Shown here piece by piece: positions 23,008 to 34,688 of a stretch of DNA of 64,000 bases. A program made the translations under genes and the position numbers. The stretch covers positions 88,291,786 through 88,355,785 of the forward strand of contig CM076196.1 in assembly GCA_038277395.1 (NCBI GenBank), in the 5' to 3' direction. The stretch comes from Dryocosmus kuriphilus. Taxonomy: Eukaryota; Arthropoda; Insecta; Hymenoptera; Cynipidae. How positions within the stretch are numbered: position 1 is the stretch's first letter; each line of letters begins with the position of its first letter. The notes below the pieces were generated by a model. That model ran no database searches and had not been told where the DNA came from. It saw nothing but the letters and a program-made list of their open reading frames with translations.

Positions 23008-24070
23008 AGCCGCGCCTCGCGTGAAGTATGAGCGCGCCTAGAGCGCGCGTCTGTTGGCACTCGCGCTTCACGCTCGATAATTACATTTTTTTAAACATGT
23101 TCTACATTGGTAAACTTTTTATGCGATTTTCCAAATTTTCATAATACAGGATTGCGATTCTTAAAAGTAGAACGGTGAGTCTTATAAATAAATATTGTAG
23201 CTCTTTCTAAGGTGAAAAATTCTGCTTGTTAATGTTTTCTCATATCTTGCATAGTTTTGCTGAAAAGTGGTTTTCTTTATATTTCATAACATATTTCACG
23301 AATAACTCAAAAAATACACGTCTGCTCAAAAAAATGATAGCAAGCAAATTTATAGATCTTTTTGAGGCGAACAACTTTGTTTATTATCATTTTCCGTATC
23401 TTGAATAGTTTGTCGGGAAATTTGAAATTTTTTATTTTTAATAACGTTTTATCGATTAAAACAAAAACCGTTCATTTTATCAAAAAATGGTTGAAACAAA
23501 ATTTGTAGATTTTTTTTAGATGAACAACTTTTTTTATTATTATTTTTTTTCGTATTTTGAATATTTTGTCAAGAAGCGACGGTTTTTTGTTTTTAATAAC
23601 GTTTTCTCGATTAAAACAAAAACCGTGCATTCTATCGGAAAATGGTTAAAACAAAATTTGTACATTTTTTTAAGATGAACAATTTTACTCTCTACTGTCT
23701 TTTTTGGTATCTCGCATAGTTTAGCCGGAAAATTGATTTTTTGATTTTGTGAAAACCGTTTTTGATGGATAAAACCATAACCACTGGTCAAAAACCGCTG
23801 ATTAATGAACTTGTCCTTTCTTTTTGCACCCTGAAGAGGTGTACCAAAGCACAATCCAATCCGATTAGTCCTTCGAAAGTTATCGTGGAAATAGACGCCG
23901 GCAACGAAGACAGCGACAACGACGACGACGACGACGACAACGACAGACAGACAGACACCGTCGTAAAAACCGTTTTTTCGGACTCAGGGGGTCATGAAAC
24001 GTCGAGATTTCATGAAATCCGCGAAAGTCATTTTTCACATAAAACTAATACCTTCTCATTGAGATGAAAA
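23008..24070 (+). repeat. modular GC-palindrome repeat family, copy B
   Basis: Starts with GC-rich palindromic words (GAGCGCGCCTAGAGCGCGCG at about 23030, CTCGCGCTTCACGCTCG at about 23064). It continues with three or four AT-rich modules of about 140-150 bp (each with CGATTAAAACAAAAACCG, ATGGTTGAAACAAAATTTGT and a TCGTATTTTGAATA-like segment). A GAC-rich microsatellite follows (23900-23960, ending GACAGACAGACAGACACC). It ends with CTCAGGGGGTCATGAAA, GAAATCCGCGAAAGTCA and CTCATTGAGATGA at about 24065. The same order is seen in the copy at 42635 and, inverted, at 40889. No protein is encoded. Confidence 0.75.
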
Positions 24071-24084
24071 TGTAACAAAAGAAA

Positions 24085-24113
24085 ATAAGTAAGTAAGTAA
24101 GTAAGTAAGTAAG
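24085..24113. repeat. (AAGT)n microsatellite
   Basis: Seven tandem AAGT units lie just after the repeat-family end. Confidence 0.95.
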
Positions 24114-25975
24114 CTTTTTTCTGTGCGCATATTCAGATATCATTTGCAGCTATGACTCGCTCTGCTTTATTTAATGACCTTAATTAACTTTGGGAGTTTC
24201 ACTGCATTTTTGCATGGCATAGGAAATAATGCACGAGAGAAGTTGCACTTATTGATCACATATGGGGATAATTACATTCGAATATAGAGAATGTTGATTT
24301 TGCATAACAAAAATGTAAATTATGCTTTGGAATAATTAGTTTTTACTCCCCTGAATGAATAAGAAACTGAATCACAATTCCAGATGTTTGAGGAGAGTGA
24401 ATACCTATAATACTCTCTTTTCTACCCATTCATAAAAGAGAAACCTTGACCTAAAGCAATGTTTAAAGAGATGGTCTCAATAGGAGAAGATAATGTGATT
24501 ATCAAAAGTAAACTACAAATAAGAAATAATGTTTTAATATCAAGAATGAGAATCTTGCAGATTCAGATTTAGATCAAGAGAATGATAAACAGTCAACAAG
24601 TGTTGTTTGACATTCTTTCTTCTAATCTGTTTCGAATTGATTGTGTTTATTTTACGATTAACTCGAAGATACGTGGAGACAGTAAAATTAAATTTCTGGG
24701 TTTATGGCATGTCGACTCAATTAAGCCATTATGGAAACAAGACGCTAATCTTCTCTTACACGTTCATCCAAAATTAACAGGTTTACTCATAATGGGGTAA
24801 AATTTTATGGAAAGTAGAAGTATATTTTATCAGAGACTATACGCTTTTGGTATAATAAAAATAAAATTTTTTCATAATAATAATATTTTTAAAAACCCTT
24901 ATTACGTTAATTTCATCAGAATACTCACAGCCTAAACTACAGAAAAAGAAACCTAAATTTCAAGTTATCAGCTTCAGATTCTGAATATTGACAAGTAGGT
25001 AATCTCTCTAAATCTGAATTATATTTAAATTTCTTTTTTCACCAATTAGTTAAAGTTAACTAATTGTCAGTAGAAAATTGTACCAAAAGATTAGTGAAAA
25101 TAATTTAACAATTTTTTAGTCAAATATCATTATTCTATATGTTTTCTTATTAATTCAATTAGTAAAATTTGACTAACTATTACGTAAATAGTACCTATTT
25201 GAATCTGTGAATGATGTTTTGATTTTCAATTAATCATTTCCTAACTAATTTATATTTAGAGAGATAAATTCAACGTTCACACTTAAAAATCCTAATTGTA
25301 AAATTGTAATAAACAATTTTAGCTGTAAAAATTTATAATTGAAACACTGTACGTAATATCAAATTCGACAATTATTTCTAATTTTAACTTCATAACTCAA
25401 TACTATGTTTAATGTAAACCTATTAAAGTTGAAAGCCTATACAAATGGGATAACTCTAAATTGTAGAATCATAAATTAAACAATATACCTACATACGTGA
25501 AAACTAAATCAATTCTAAAATGAAATACTTGTAAATAAATGCATCAGTTTTAAATTAAAATGTTTGAAATTTAAAACAATTTAAGTGAAAATCTTAAAAA
25601 AATCAAATTATTTTAAAATATTTATATGAATTATAAAAATTAAACAATTTTAAACCTCAAACTGAAATTTTACGAGACAGGAACTGTTAAAAAGTACTTA
25701 TTTTACATTTAACCGTTCGAAATTGGAATTTGACAATGGCGACGCTCAAAATCGAACTAGATTTAAAAGCAATTAAAAGCTTGGAGTTTCTCTGCGAATA
25801 TAAGTTGTTATAAATAACATTATGTTAAAACTATTTTTGTTCGGTATAAAATTTCCATGATTGAAATTAAATACTGTATAATATGCAATATCAAAAAAAC
25901 TTTTCGATTACAGTACTTATTTAAAACTACTTGTAAAAATACTGTAATTGAATAGTTCTTTTAACGAAGTGTCTC
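24114..25975. other. AT-rich gene-free stretch
   Basis: About 25020-25720 has loosely repeated AATTTTAA/TTTAAAAT words. The frame at 24582-24800 was not recognised as any family. Confidence 0.5.
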
Positions 25976-26204
25976 GTCGTCCCGAAATTCGGGACGACTA
26001 AGGTAAACAAAATTGGTTATTTTCAAGAAATTATTATTCTCATCCCTTCTCAAACCATTTTCCCAGAAAAAGAATATAATAATAATAATAATAATATATA
26101 ATGTATTATAATATATAGTATATTAAATAATAATTGTAATATTTTGGGACGACCAGCCAAAATATTGCAAAAATTGTGCTAGTCGTCCCGAATTTCGGGA
26201 CGAG
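25976..26204. mobile_element. 229-bp MITE whose inverted ends are themselves palindromes
   Basis: The left end (25976-25998) and right end (26182-26204) are reverse complements of each other. Each is built as TCGTCCCGAA-T-TTCGGGACGA, a near-perfect palindrome. A third half-site (GGGACGAC) lies at about 26143. The interior is AT-rich with a short (AAT)n run. There is no coding capacity. The transposon type is unknown. Confidence 0.65.
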
Positions 26205-29200
26205 TAGATACAGCCTTTTTTTATATTGCATATACAATTTTATTTACTATACAGTATTATTTACCATACAGTCTTACATATATATATGTATGTATATATA
26301 GTAACAATTTCTCGTTGTAAATTATAAAATAATTTCAGACTTTCGGATTCAACCCCAAAAAACGATTTTATAAAAATTAAGTTAGCAATTTCCCAAAAAT
26401 TGTAATCAAAACACATTTCGATTTTTCTTAGCTTTAATAAAAAAAGAAGAATTTTTCTTTAACCGATATGAACACATTTCAATGAAACAAATAATCCGCA
26501 GTGGAAGTAGGTAACAAGTGTAAGAGATAATTTGTAAATATAATGCCGAAACGGGATTTATATCAGAGGTTGCTAAACAATAACATTATAGATCACGGAA
26601 AATCTATCAACAGATACTTAAATAATTAAGAATCCATATATTGTATTAACATACTTTTAAACGTTTTGGTATATCCTTTTCAAAAGTTCGTAAATACTTA
26701 ATAATTTAAAAGTTGCGAAAAATTATGATAAACAAACATTAATGTTTACTAATAATAATATAATAATAATGATTAGTAATTAATAAAAAAAATTATAAAT
26801 TAGTAATTATTATTATTTATTATTAATATTAATATTATAATTTAATAATTATTAAATATCATTTACTAGTTTAGCTTTAAATTATTAAAAATGAATTACT
26901 CTGTACTATTCATCATTACTTTAATACGATATTCTCCAATCTATATATCTATATCTTAATTACTCGTTAAACTTTTCAATGTTTATTGAGCTGGAATAAA
27001 AATATAAATGTGACTGGTGTTTCTGATATAAAAATTATTTTTCCTTATAAACATGTTTTTAAAATGTTAAATTTGTAACCTCCCATAATTTCGTTTCAAG
27101 ATTAAATTATGGATTTTCAAAAATTTCTGCAGAATTGCAAAATATTTTTCATTTTGGGAGAATCAGTGCCGTCTCGAATTGTAATATTTAATTTAGATCC
27201 TCTACCAAGGTTTGTTACCGAGTTTAACCAACCCACATAATCTGGGAATTAAACATATTTAAACAAGAGTTTAAAACATACTTTATGTATATTACAATCA
27301 TATTATCGTTATGCATGACACAGATTTTCTTCTTACCAAACGACCAGTAGTATTTATATATATTGCTGTATATTGCCTAACATATATATTGCTACATATA
27401 TTGACCTATATATTGTTTTTTCTTGGAACCTTTATAATCCGAAATTTTATCTTGTATGAGAAAAATTGTGCAGCAACATACAAATAATTTATTATGCTCT
27501 GTACTAAATTTATTTTTATTCTTATTTTCTACCAATTTTTATCCTATCCTTTCTATTAAAAAAATAGCTGCTAAAATTGTAAAATAATTTGAATTGGTGC
27601 CAAGATAATTTTTGCAACACTGGAAAAAAATCCAAACTTCGTTGAGAATATATCTCAGAAACATTCTTTTGTCCCTACCTCCAACGTTTTTGCATTGGGA
27701 TCACCAGAAAACATCTTTCTTATGCCCGTATGCGCAATATTTTCCAACGACTTTCAAAGACTTTTTTATTAGCCCTACACAGATTAGATAACAATTTTTC
27801 TGTATCAAATTCACCCAGCGTTTTGTAGAAAAATAGAAATAATAATAAAAAATCTATTACGAGGTATTATATTTTATAACGAATATAAAGAATATATTTA
27901 TATTTCTCCCTGTATGGACAATTTGCCTAAATTATAAATTTTACGCATTTTTAGTGGCTCATGTGTTTACCTAAACATCAATGTTTGGGAGATTCTTTCG
28001 CGATAGAAGTAAAAACAATTTGTAATTCTGCGACCTGCAAAATTTGCTTTAATTCGCTCATTGACTACCAGATGTGGTACTGTACATTTTAGACTGGCCT
28101 AGATACGTTATTGGACCTGAATAGGGATTTTTGCTCGCTGGAACTATTTTCCTTGTAGAAAAGCATTTTATCTTTGTTTGGTTATCCAATTAAATGATGT
28201 TTTTGTCTAACAAAAGTACCATCAAGGAATGTAAAGAACTTTTTTGCAAAAATCTCTTCAGGATCCCTCGACGATTGAAAAGGAATTCTTTCTGACAAAA
28301 CTAATAATCGTTAAGTGAGGAGAATATGGCGTAATTTTCAACATGAAAGTATCGGAAACCAATATTCGACTCACTTGCAATTCCATTGAAATGGTGGATT
28401 GCAAATTCAGTATGCAAATTTTAGCACTTTTCATCCTGTTAGCATCAATGCAAATCTAAGATTCTTAAAAGAATGGCAATATGTATTACCATCAAAAATT
28501 CACCCGAATTCCATTTATGGATAAAATCCTGTTGAGAAAAAAGGCAGAAAGATTTATATCACATAATGGTTGGATTCTTTGATTCTTTTTTCTTTTAATC
28601 CAGTCTATTCCATTTTATATCCAAGATATACTATTTTATTCAAAGAATTAAAGATAAAAAGTATTTCCTATTATTCTGTTCTATATACATTTATCACTTT
28701 AGAAAGGGCCATAAGATAAAAAGCGATAAAAGGGGATGGAAAAGCTGCAGGCATTACAAAAAGGAATAGGATCAAAAGTAATTTAACTATTTTGTAAAGA
28801 ATAGAATAATTTAAAAAGGGGAAAAAATAAACTAGTTATAAAGTTGCATCTGTTGTACCAACTTTGGTGCTCATTTCATGAACACTTTGCTGCCTCAAAA
28901 AGGAATCATTTCTGTATATAATGATTAAATAATTTTATTTTAATTACTTATGTCAAAATGATAAATTAATAAAATTTTAATATTCTTTAGGCAAATGCAT
29001 TATAACTAGATAAGTCAACAGATTCGTTTCTATTACAGGAATATTTTTTCTGAATACAACAATGTCAAATTTTTATAGTTTTAGAAGTTATTTTAATATA
29101 TGATTACAATATTTTTTATTTCTTTTTTTTTAATATTGTAAATAAAAGGAATTTTTTATTCTTTATTCAAATGCACGTAATATGGGTCAATCGATTCGTT

Positions 29201-31519
29201 TTTACACGACAAGTATTCTTTATTCATACATTAAAGTTGAATTAGAACACTAAAAACGTATGGTTAAGAATCATATCTTTTAAAAATTGTAAAAGAGCGA
29301 AAAAGATTAATATTTTATGGGATTCTTGTGCCTTTTTTAGTTATTCAAAGACAGGATAAGTGATAAGAGAAACGTGATATACACACACAGGCACATACAT
29401 CCGGAAATTTGTTTAAAGCATATCATACTAGATATATTTAAGCTGGAATATATTTAAAGATACCTAATCTTAGACAATGTTAATCGTCACGACTACGAAG
29501 CTTCCTCTTTGAGGAAGCAAAAATGCTGAAAGCGAGAGAAAAAAAAACAGCATTGTTGGAAAGAGGATTAGGATAAAAGATAATGCAAAGGAATAGAAAT
29601 GGCCAAATTATTGGAAAAATAAATAGATAAAAATAGAAAAAAGTAATAAAATTGCATAATTTTCATATATAAGGCAGGTTAATAACTATTCATAAAAATA
29701 AAAGTATGAATTTCATATTGAATCTTTTCTATCAATTTCTATTTTAAGATTTCTATAATTCTTCATCTTACGATCCAAAGGCTGAAGATAAGAAAGAAGT
29801 AAGGTAATATTGCAAAATAAATTTCTTGTGTCTAAATAACTAGTATTTGACTATTTCTTTATTTGTATTTATATCTTGGAATTCATTAATACCACAACCT
29901 AGCCGATAACTTTCTATGTTACAATTCCCTATCCGTTATTCAGAACATAGCGAAACGCTCTTGCTCCGATTTTGACAAAGTTTTTGTCAACTCGAGGGCC
30001 ATGAAACTTTTTAATTTTTAATACTTTTCTGCCTGAAGGAGCTGTTAAGGGAAAAGGGCACTTAGGCAGACCTTTTTTTATCCAACAAAAGGTTTCAGTT
30101 GAGAGAAATGAAACCGTATCGTTTCGATAAGAGAACTGCACATTTTAGACTTTTACTTTTTTCTCGAAATTTATTTTTCCACTTGTAACAATATTTTTAG
30201 TAGTCAAGGAAAAATTCAAAAACAAACGTCGTAATATATAACTACGTGTTTAAATAAAAAACTACCAAGTTAAAGGGGAAGACTATCAGTCACTTTTTTA
30301 TCATTTGTTTTGCAAAAACAGTTTTAAGAATGTATAGATTAGTTAAATATTCTAAACCTCTGATATTAGCATACAATGATAGTAACAAATGCAATCTACT
30401 ACCTGGAAGCAATTATTTAGATAATGGAACGCGTCGAAATTTTATGTAACTACGAATTATTTTTTTAAATTCTACAAATTTTCAAATTTTTATATTCTTA
30501 TTACAAAATAATTTTTATTTATATTTTTAACTGCAATCAGAAATCTTATGCAAATATTTGCCCAACTAGGATTAGCATTTTTTTTTCATTTTTAGATTCA
30601 AAAAATGATTCTTAATAATAATAATACATTAGATTAAATAAACTAGGTAGATATTCCAGTAATCGTGACGGTCTTAATGATCGTACTTTGTTTTAACTCG
30701 AATAGAAGGTAGAAAAATTTGATTATAGGGTCTAAGGTCATGAGATTACTGCGGAATTTTCAATTCTTTCTGACAAATTTTCTTCCTATGAATTAGACTG
30801 GAAATTTCCAGTGAGATGAGACACACACAGAGTTAATTAAAAATAATTATAGACTTGTTAGTCCTGCCAACTGGAACTCGAGAATGAAGATAAGGAGACA
30901 CCATATCTTTCTCTCATTTCTTGGAAATTTTATTCGATTCTCTAGTTATGTGATAATTATTTTTTTCTCCATTTCTATATACATTTCATCAAACCCAGGC
31001 GTAGTTAATTATTTTCTATATCAATGTAAAAAATGAAATATTTCAATTTTTCAAAGCTGCTTTTTAATTAAGGAAGTCGTTCGAGTTATCTTAAATTTTA
31101 GAGGATCTGTCAATATGACAATATATCATCACCCTTTGAATAATATTTTTTATTAGCATTGATTACACGTCGCACGGCAGCACTTTTTATTTTGACAGAA
31201 TTTTTAAATAAGACTTTGAAACCAAAATATTATTTAGAAAGAAAACCATATTAAAAACTGAAAGGGCGCCTGCAAAATTAAAATTTTAAAAATATCGTTA
31301 ACGCGTATCGCAAATAAGAAAAGTAAACGATCAGATAGAATGATTACTATAATTTGTTTTGAATTTCGCCAGGCAATGTCTGTGAAGAGATAAAATTAAA
31401 AATGGAAGATAAATTACCACAGTTTCGATTCTTAACTTATCTTTTTATGATTATTAATTTGACAATCATAGATAACTGTTTTCTATTGTCATTAAATTTT
31501 CATTTATTCATCGTTTCAG
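26205..31519. other. 5.3-kb AT-rich gene-free stretch before the trehalase exons
   Basis: Contains scattered TAATA and TATATA runs. A perfect short hairpin GCTTCCTCTTTGAGGAAGC lies at about 29502-29520. A 70-codon minus-strand frame at 29929-30141 was not recognised. The missing signal-peptide exon of the trehalase gene could lie here or further upstream; no convincing ATG exon ending in the required phase was found. Confidence 0.45.
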
Positions 31520-31636
31520 CGAAATCTACTGCACCGGAGAATTATTGAAGACCGTTCAACTTTCAAATCTCTACAAAGATAGTAAGACGTTCGTCGATCT
31601 CGTTCAATTGAATGACCCAGAAGTAACGCTGAAAAA
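31520..31636 (+). CDS. Treh: trehalase exon (first one visible)
   Basis: The gene encodes trehalase (glycoside hydrolase family 37), which splits trehalose, the main insect blood sugar, into two glucose molecules, outside the cell or at the cell surface. This exon follows TCGTTTCAG and ends before GTAAGT. It reads EIYCTGELLKTVQ then YKDSKTFVDL, the N-terminal hallmark of insect trehalases just after the signal peptide. The first base (C) completes a codon begun in an upstream exon (probably AG+C, Ser). It ends in phase 2 and joins in frame to 31900. The upstream exon with the signal peptide was not identified. No lesion is seen. Confidence 0.92.
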
Positions 31637-31899
31637 GTAAGTTGAAAATTTTAGTTCTAGTAAAGTTTCCAACTTTCATGAAGTCCTCAATTTAAACTCG
31701 TTCCGAATTCTATAAATCTGTATTTGCATATTGGAAAAGTAAGAAACAATTAAAATAGCAAGAATGTAATTTGAAAACAAACTAAATTATTCCAAAAACT
31801 ATCTAACTTATGTTTAATTTATGATTTATTTCAGGTTATAATATTTAAATATACTATAACTTTAATCATACTAAAATTTATTAATAATTGTACCTATAG

Positions 31900-32201
31900 A
31901 TTTGACGAGTTGATGAAAAACACTAATAATAAGCCAACTAAAGACGAAATAGCAGATTTCGTTAACACAACTTTCGTCCAAGAAGATGAATTGGAAGAGT
32001 GGATTCCAGACGATTACTTAGAAGAGCCACCTATTTTAAAGCGAATTCAAGATCCAGAGTTTAAATACTTTGCAAAAAAATTAAATGAACTTTGGAAGAC
32101 ATTAGCTAGAAGAATAAAACAGGAAGTAGCTGCTCATCCAGCCAGACATAGTTTAATTTATGTCAAACATGGATTCTGCATACCTGGAGGTCGTTTCAAA
32201 G
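31900..32201 (+). CDS. Treh: trehalase exon
   Basis: Follows TACCTATAG and ends before GTTCGC (a weaker but valid GT donor). It begins by completing the lysine codon of the previous exon and reads FDELMKNTNNKPTKDEIADF, then EEWIPDDYLEEPPILKRIQD. Its end has HSLIYVKHGFCIPGGRF, the first half of trehalase signature 1 (PGGRFxExYYWDSY). About 100 codons without a stop. It is the acidic, helical N-terminal part of the (alpha/alpha)6 barrel, with arginines that contact substrate in the family. Confidence 0.95.
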
Positions 32202-32313
32202 GTTCGCTAATTTGTTGAGTAAATATAAAAATTGATTAATGAATAATTAATAATATAATCAAATACTTAATAAGAATTAAATAAATTTAATATTTCATTA
32301 AATTTGCAACTAG

Positions 32314-32492
32314 AATACTACTACTGGGACAGTTACTGGATCATCAAAGGTCTCCTGTTGTGCGACATGAGAACAACTGCGAGAGGAATCATCGAAAACT
32401 TCATAGAGTTGGTCGATTATTATGGATTTATGCCAAATGGTGGAAGAAAATATTATTTGATGAGGAGTCAACCCCCTCTTCTAACTTACATG
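32314..32492 (+). CDS. Treh: trehalase exon with the rest of signature 1
   Basis: Follows TTTGCAACTAG and ends before GTACGT, so the larger open frame running on to 32654 is intron read-through. It completes signature 1 (KEYYYWDSYWI, with the split glutamate codon), then reads TARGIIENFIELVDYYGFMP and NGGRKYYLMRSQPPLL. The NGGR..Y..RSQPP block is strongly conserved in GH37 and lines the active site. 179 bases, entering in phase 1 and leaving in phase 0; no stop. Confidence 0.96.
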
Positions 32493-34506
32493 GTACGTTC
32501 AATTTCGAATATTTTGCCAATAATTATTTTCAAATTGAAGATTTTCTTTAAAGAAATCGATAGAAGAAAAATATTTAGCGTTTATTTTATTCTGGGGTTG
32601 GGATATTTTACTGTTTACTCGTGTTTCATCCCTAACTTCAAAAAACACACTTAATAACCTGGTTTTCCGCCAAATTTGATTTTTAAAAATTTTTTAAAAG
32701 TAGTGGTCTATATGTTTTTGAGGTTACTGAATCGAAATATGTCAGATTTCCGAAACTCAAAATGGCGGATCCAATATGGTCCAATATGGAGTTACTTATA
32801 TCTCAAACCTGAATCGGATAATAATTATCAGTGAATGATAAAATTTGGACCCTGGGGAATCGACTTTTAATTGTATGCCTCAAAGGTGCGGTTACTTAAA
32901 AAACGAATTGTTGATCGAAAAACAGAATAAAATATCAAAAGGGATTCAATGGACTTTTATATCCTAAGTGACAGGGGTAATCCACCTACCAAACAAATAA
33001 CAACAATATCATCAATGTCAAAAGGAATTCGATTCTCATAAAATGTAAAGGAAAAGGAAATGAAGCCAAAGTGTAAATTATTTTTAATATAAAATTCATT
33101 TTTCGAAAAGAAAAGAAGGAGATTACCCTTTTCAAACTTGTAGTATTTCTGTCGCGCCATGCTGACAACTTCATGTGACGTTATTGTCCTTCAATCATGC
33201 TTTGTCTTAGAAATGGGGAAATAAATCAATTCTAGACTGGTGTTTTGTGCCTAAATGTACAAATTCCAGTGTATTTTTAGTGTATTTTTAGGTGTGTCCA
33301 ATGATGAGGAACGGGAAAAATGATACAATGTGCTCTACACTCTACAGAATTATAATGTTGTAGATTAACAGTACGTTTATTGTATTGTTGCTAAGATCTT
33401 TTCAACTATTTCAACGTTACTAAATATATTTATTTATAAAATATGCTTTATTTTGTAACATACACATTGTGTCTTGTACTTCATAAAATTTCTTTCAGAA
33501 GAAAGGGATTAGAAATTTTGAGGTTATTTTTTGTGGTTAAAATTGTGTTGAAATTACATAATGAATATAAATATAAATTTTTAAGAACTTACTGAAATTA
33601 TTTTAATTATGCTTAAGCATTTACCATTTTTATGGAATAACATGTTGCCGCCTGATAGAATAATACGAAGAACACATTAAATATGATCTTTGCACAAACT
33701 CAATCGAATGGTCTCGATCCTCAATATTCAATCTTTTCATTTTACTTAAGAAATATATTAGGATTAGATATTTTTCAATGTAGCGATACACTTCTGTTTG
33801 AAATAGGGGCACTTCAAAACGGTCAAATGACTAATTTTAATTTTTTCGAATGATACCGCAAGTTGATATGTTTGAGGATATATGGAATGCAAACTTGCAA
33901 CTTTACGTAAAAAGTATTAACATAAGACATTTTTTCACATTGTGGTCATGCATTAAAAGATTTTTCAGATAAATGAGTTCTTAATTTTCAATTACAAAAT
34001 ACAATATGCCTGCTGGAATATATATTTCACACTTTGCATGAGAACTAAGGAATGTGGAACTATTGGAACACAATTCACGAAAAAAAAGATATAATTATTG
34101 TGTTGGCTTTTGTTAAATTATCTGAAATGGCTTCAATATATCCAGCCATAATGATACGCCATAAAAAAACTCTGTCATCTAAAAAATGTTGATAAATAAT
34201 TATTTTTATTATTTTTATCAAACTGGCACATGTATTTTCTGCCGCTTTCAGGGCAAATGAGACGTCACATCATGTGTTTTGCGCCGTGAGGGCACCACAA
34301 TTTCTGTTTATAAATCGACGTTTCCGGTCGAGATTTTGTCACCTTTTAATGAATTATTATAAGTTATAGTTATTGAATGAAGAAAATTAAGTTTCAATTT
34401 CACATTTAAATTCTTTAGGAGTCCAAGTTTGTAAAAAATGTAACTTTAAGCGAAAAAAATTTTTGTGGATGACCCTATTGATCAATCTCCTAATTTACTG
34501 TTCTAG
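32493..34506 (+). other. trehalase intron with a possible THAP-element fragment
   Basis: A segment near 32745-32790 (ACTCAAAATGGCGGATCCAA) belongs to the same kind of dispersed repeat as the arms at 56060-56620. At 33233-33275 the + strand reads DWCFVPKCTNSS followed by a stop, the look of the first exon of a THAP zinc finger as in P-element transposases. The rest is AT-rich without recognised content. Confidence 0.45.
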
Positions 34507-34688
34507 GTTCAAACTTACGTTGATGCTACACAGGATTATGCTTTCATGGAAAAAGTTTTACCTACTCTAGACAGGGAGTTTGAATTCTGGGAAGAAAAAC
34601 GAACTGTCGACGTTAGCTATCATGGAGAAACTTACAAGATGGCAAGATACTATGTAGAGAGTGATGGACCAAGACCTGAAAGCTATCG
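34507..34688 (+). CDS. Treh: trehalase exon
   Basis: Follows TTACTGTTCTAG and ends before GTAAAC. It reads VQTYVDATQDYAFMEKVLPT, then LDREFEFWEEKRTVDV and YKMARYYVESDGPRPESY, all typical of insect trehalases (the EFWxxxR and YxxxxxxPRPESYREDY regions). It leaves in phase 2 with CG, joined to G at 40557 to give the arginine of PESYRED across a 5.9-kb intron. That intron carries the 3.9-kb transposon at 36489-40426. Confidence 0.95.

Noticed and set aside
28399..28467. Second hydrophobic start-like frame considered as the trehalase signal exon
   Set aside because: Short, no GT donor in the required phase, no acceptor context.
29929..30141. 70-codon minus-strand frame
   Set aside because: It looks protein-like (APSGRK, GPRVDKNF) but no family could be recognised and no neighbouring exon or element supports it.
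32304..32654. Single 116-codon open frame across the trehalase exon
   Set aside because: Conservation with trehalase stops exactly at the GTACGT donor at 32493; the rest is intron read-through.
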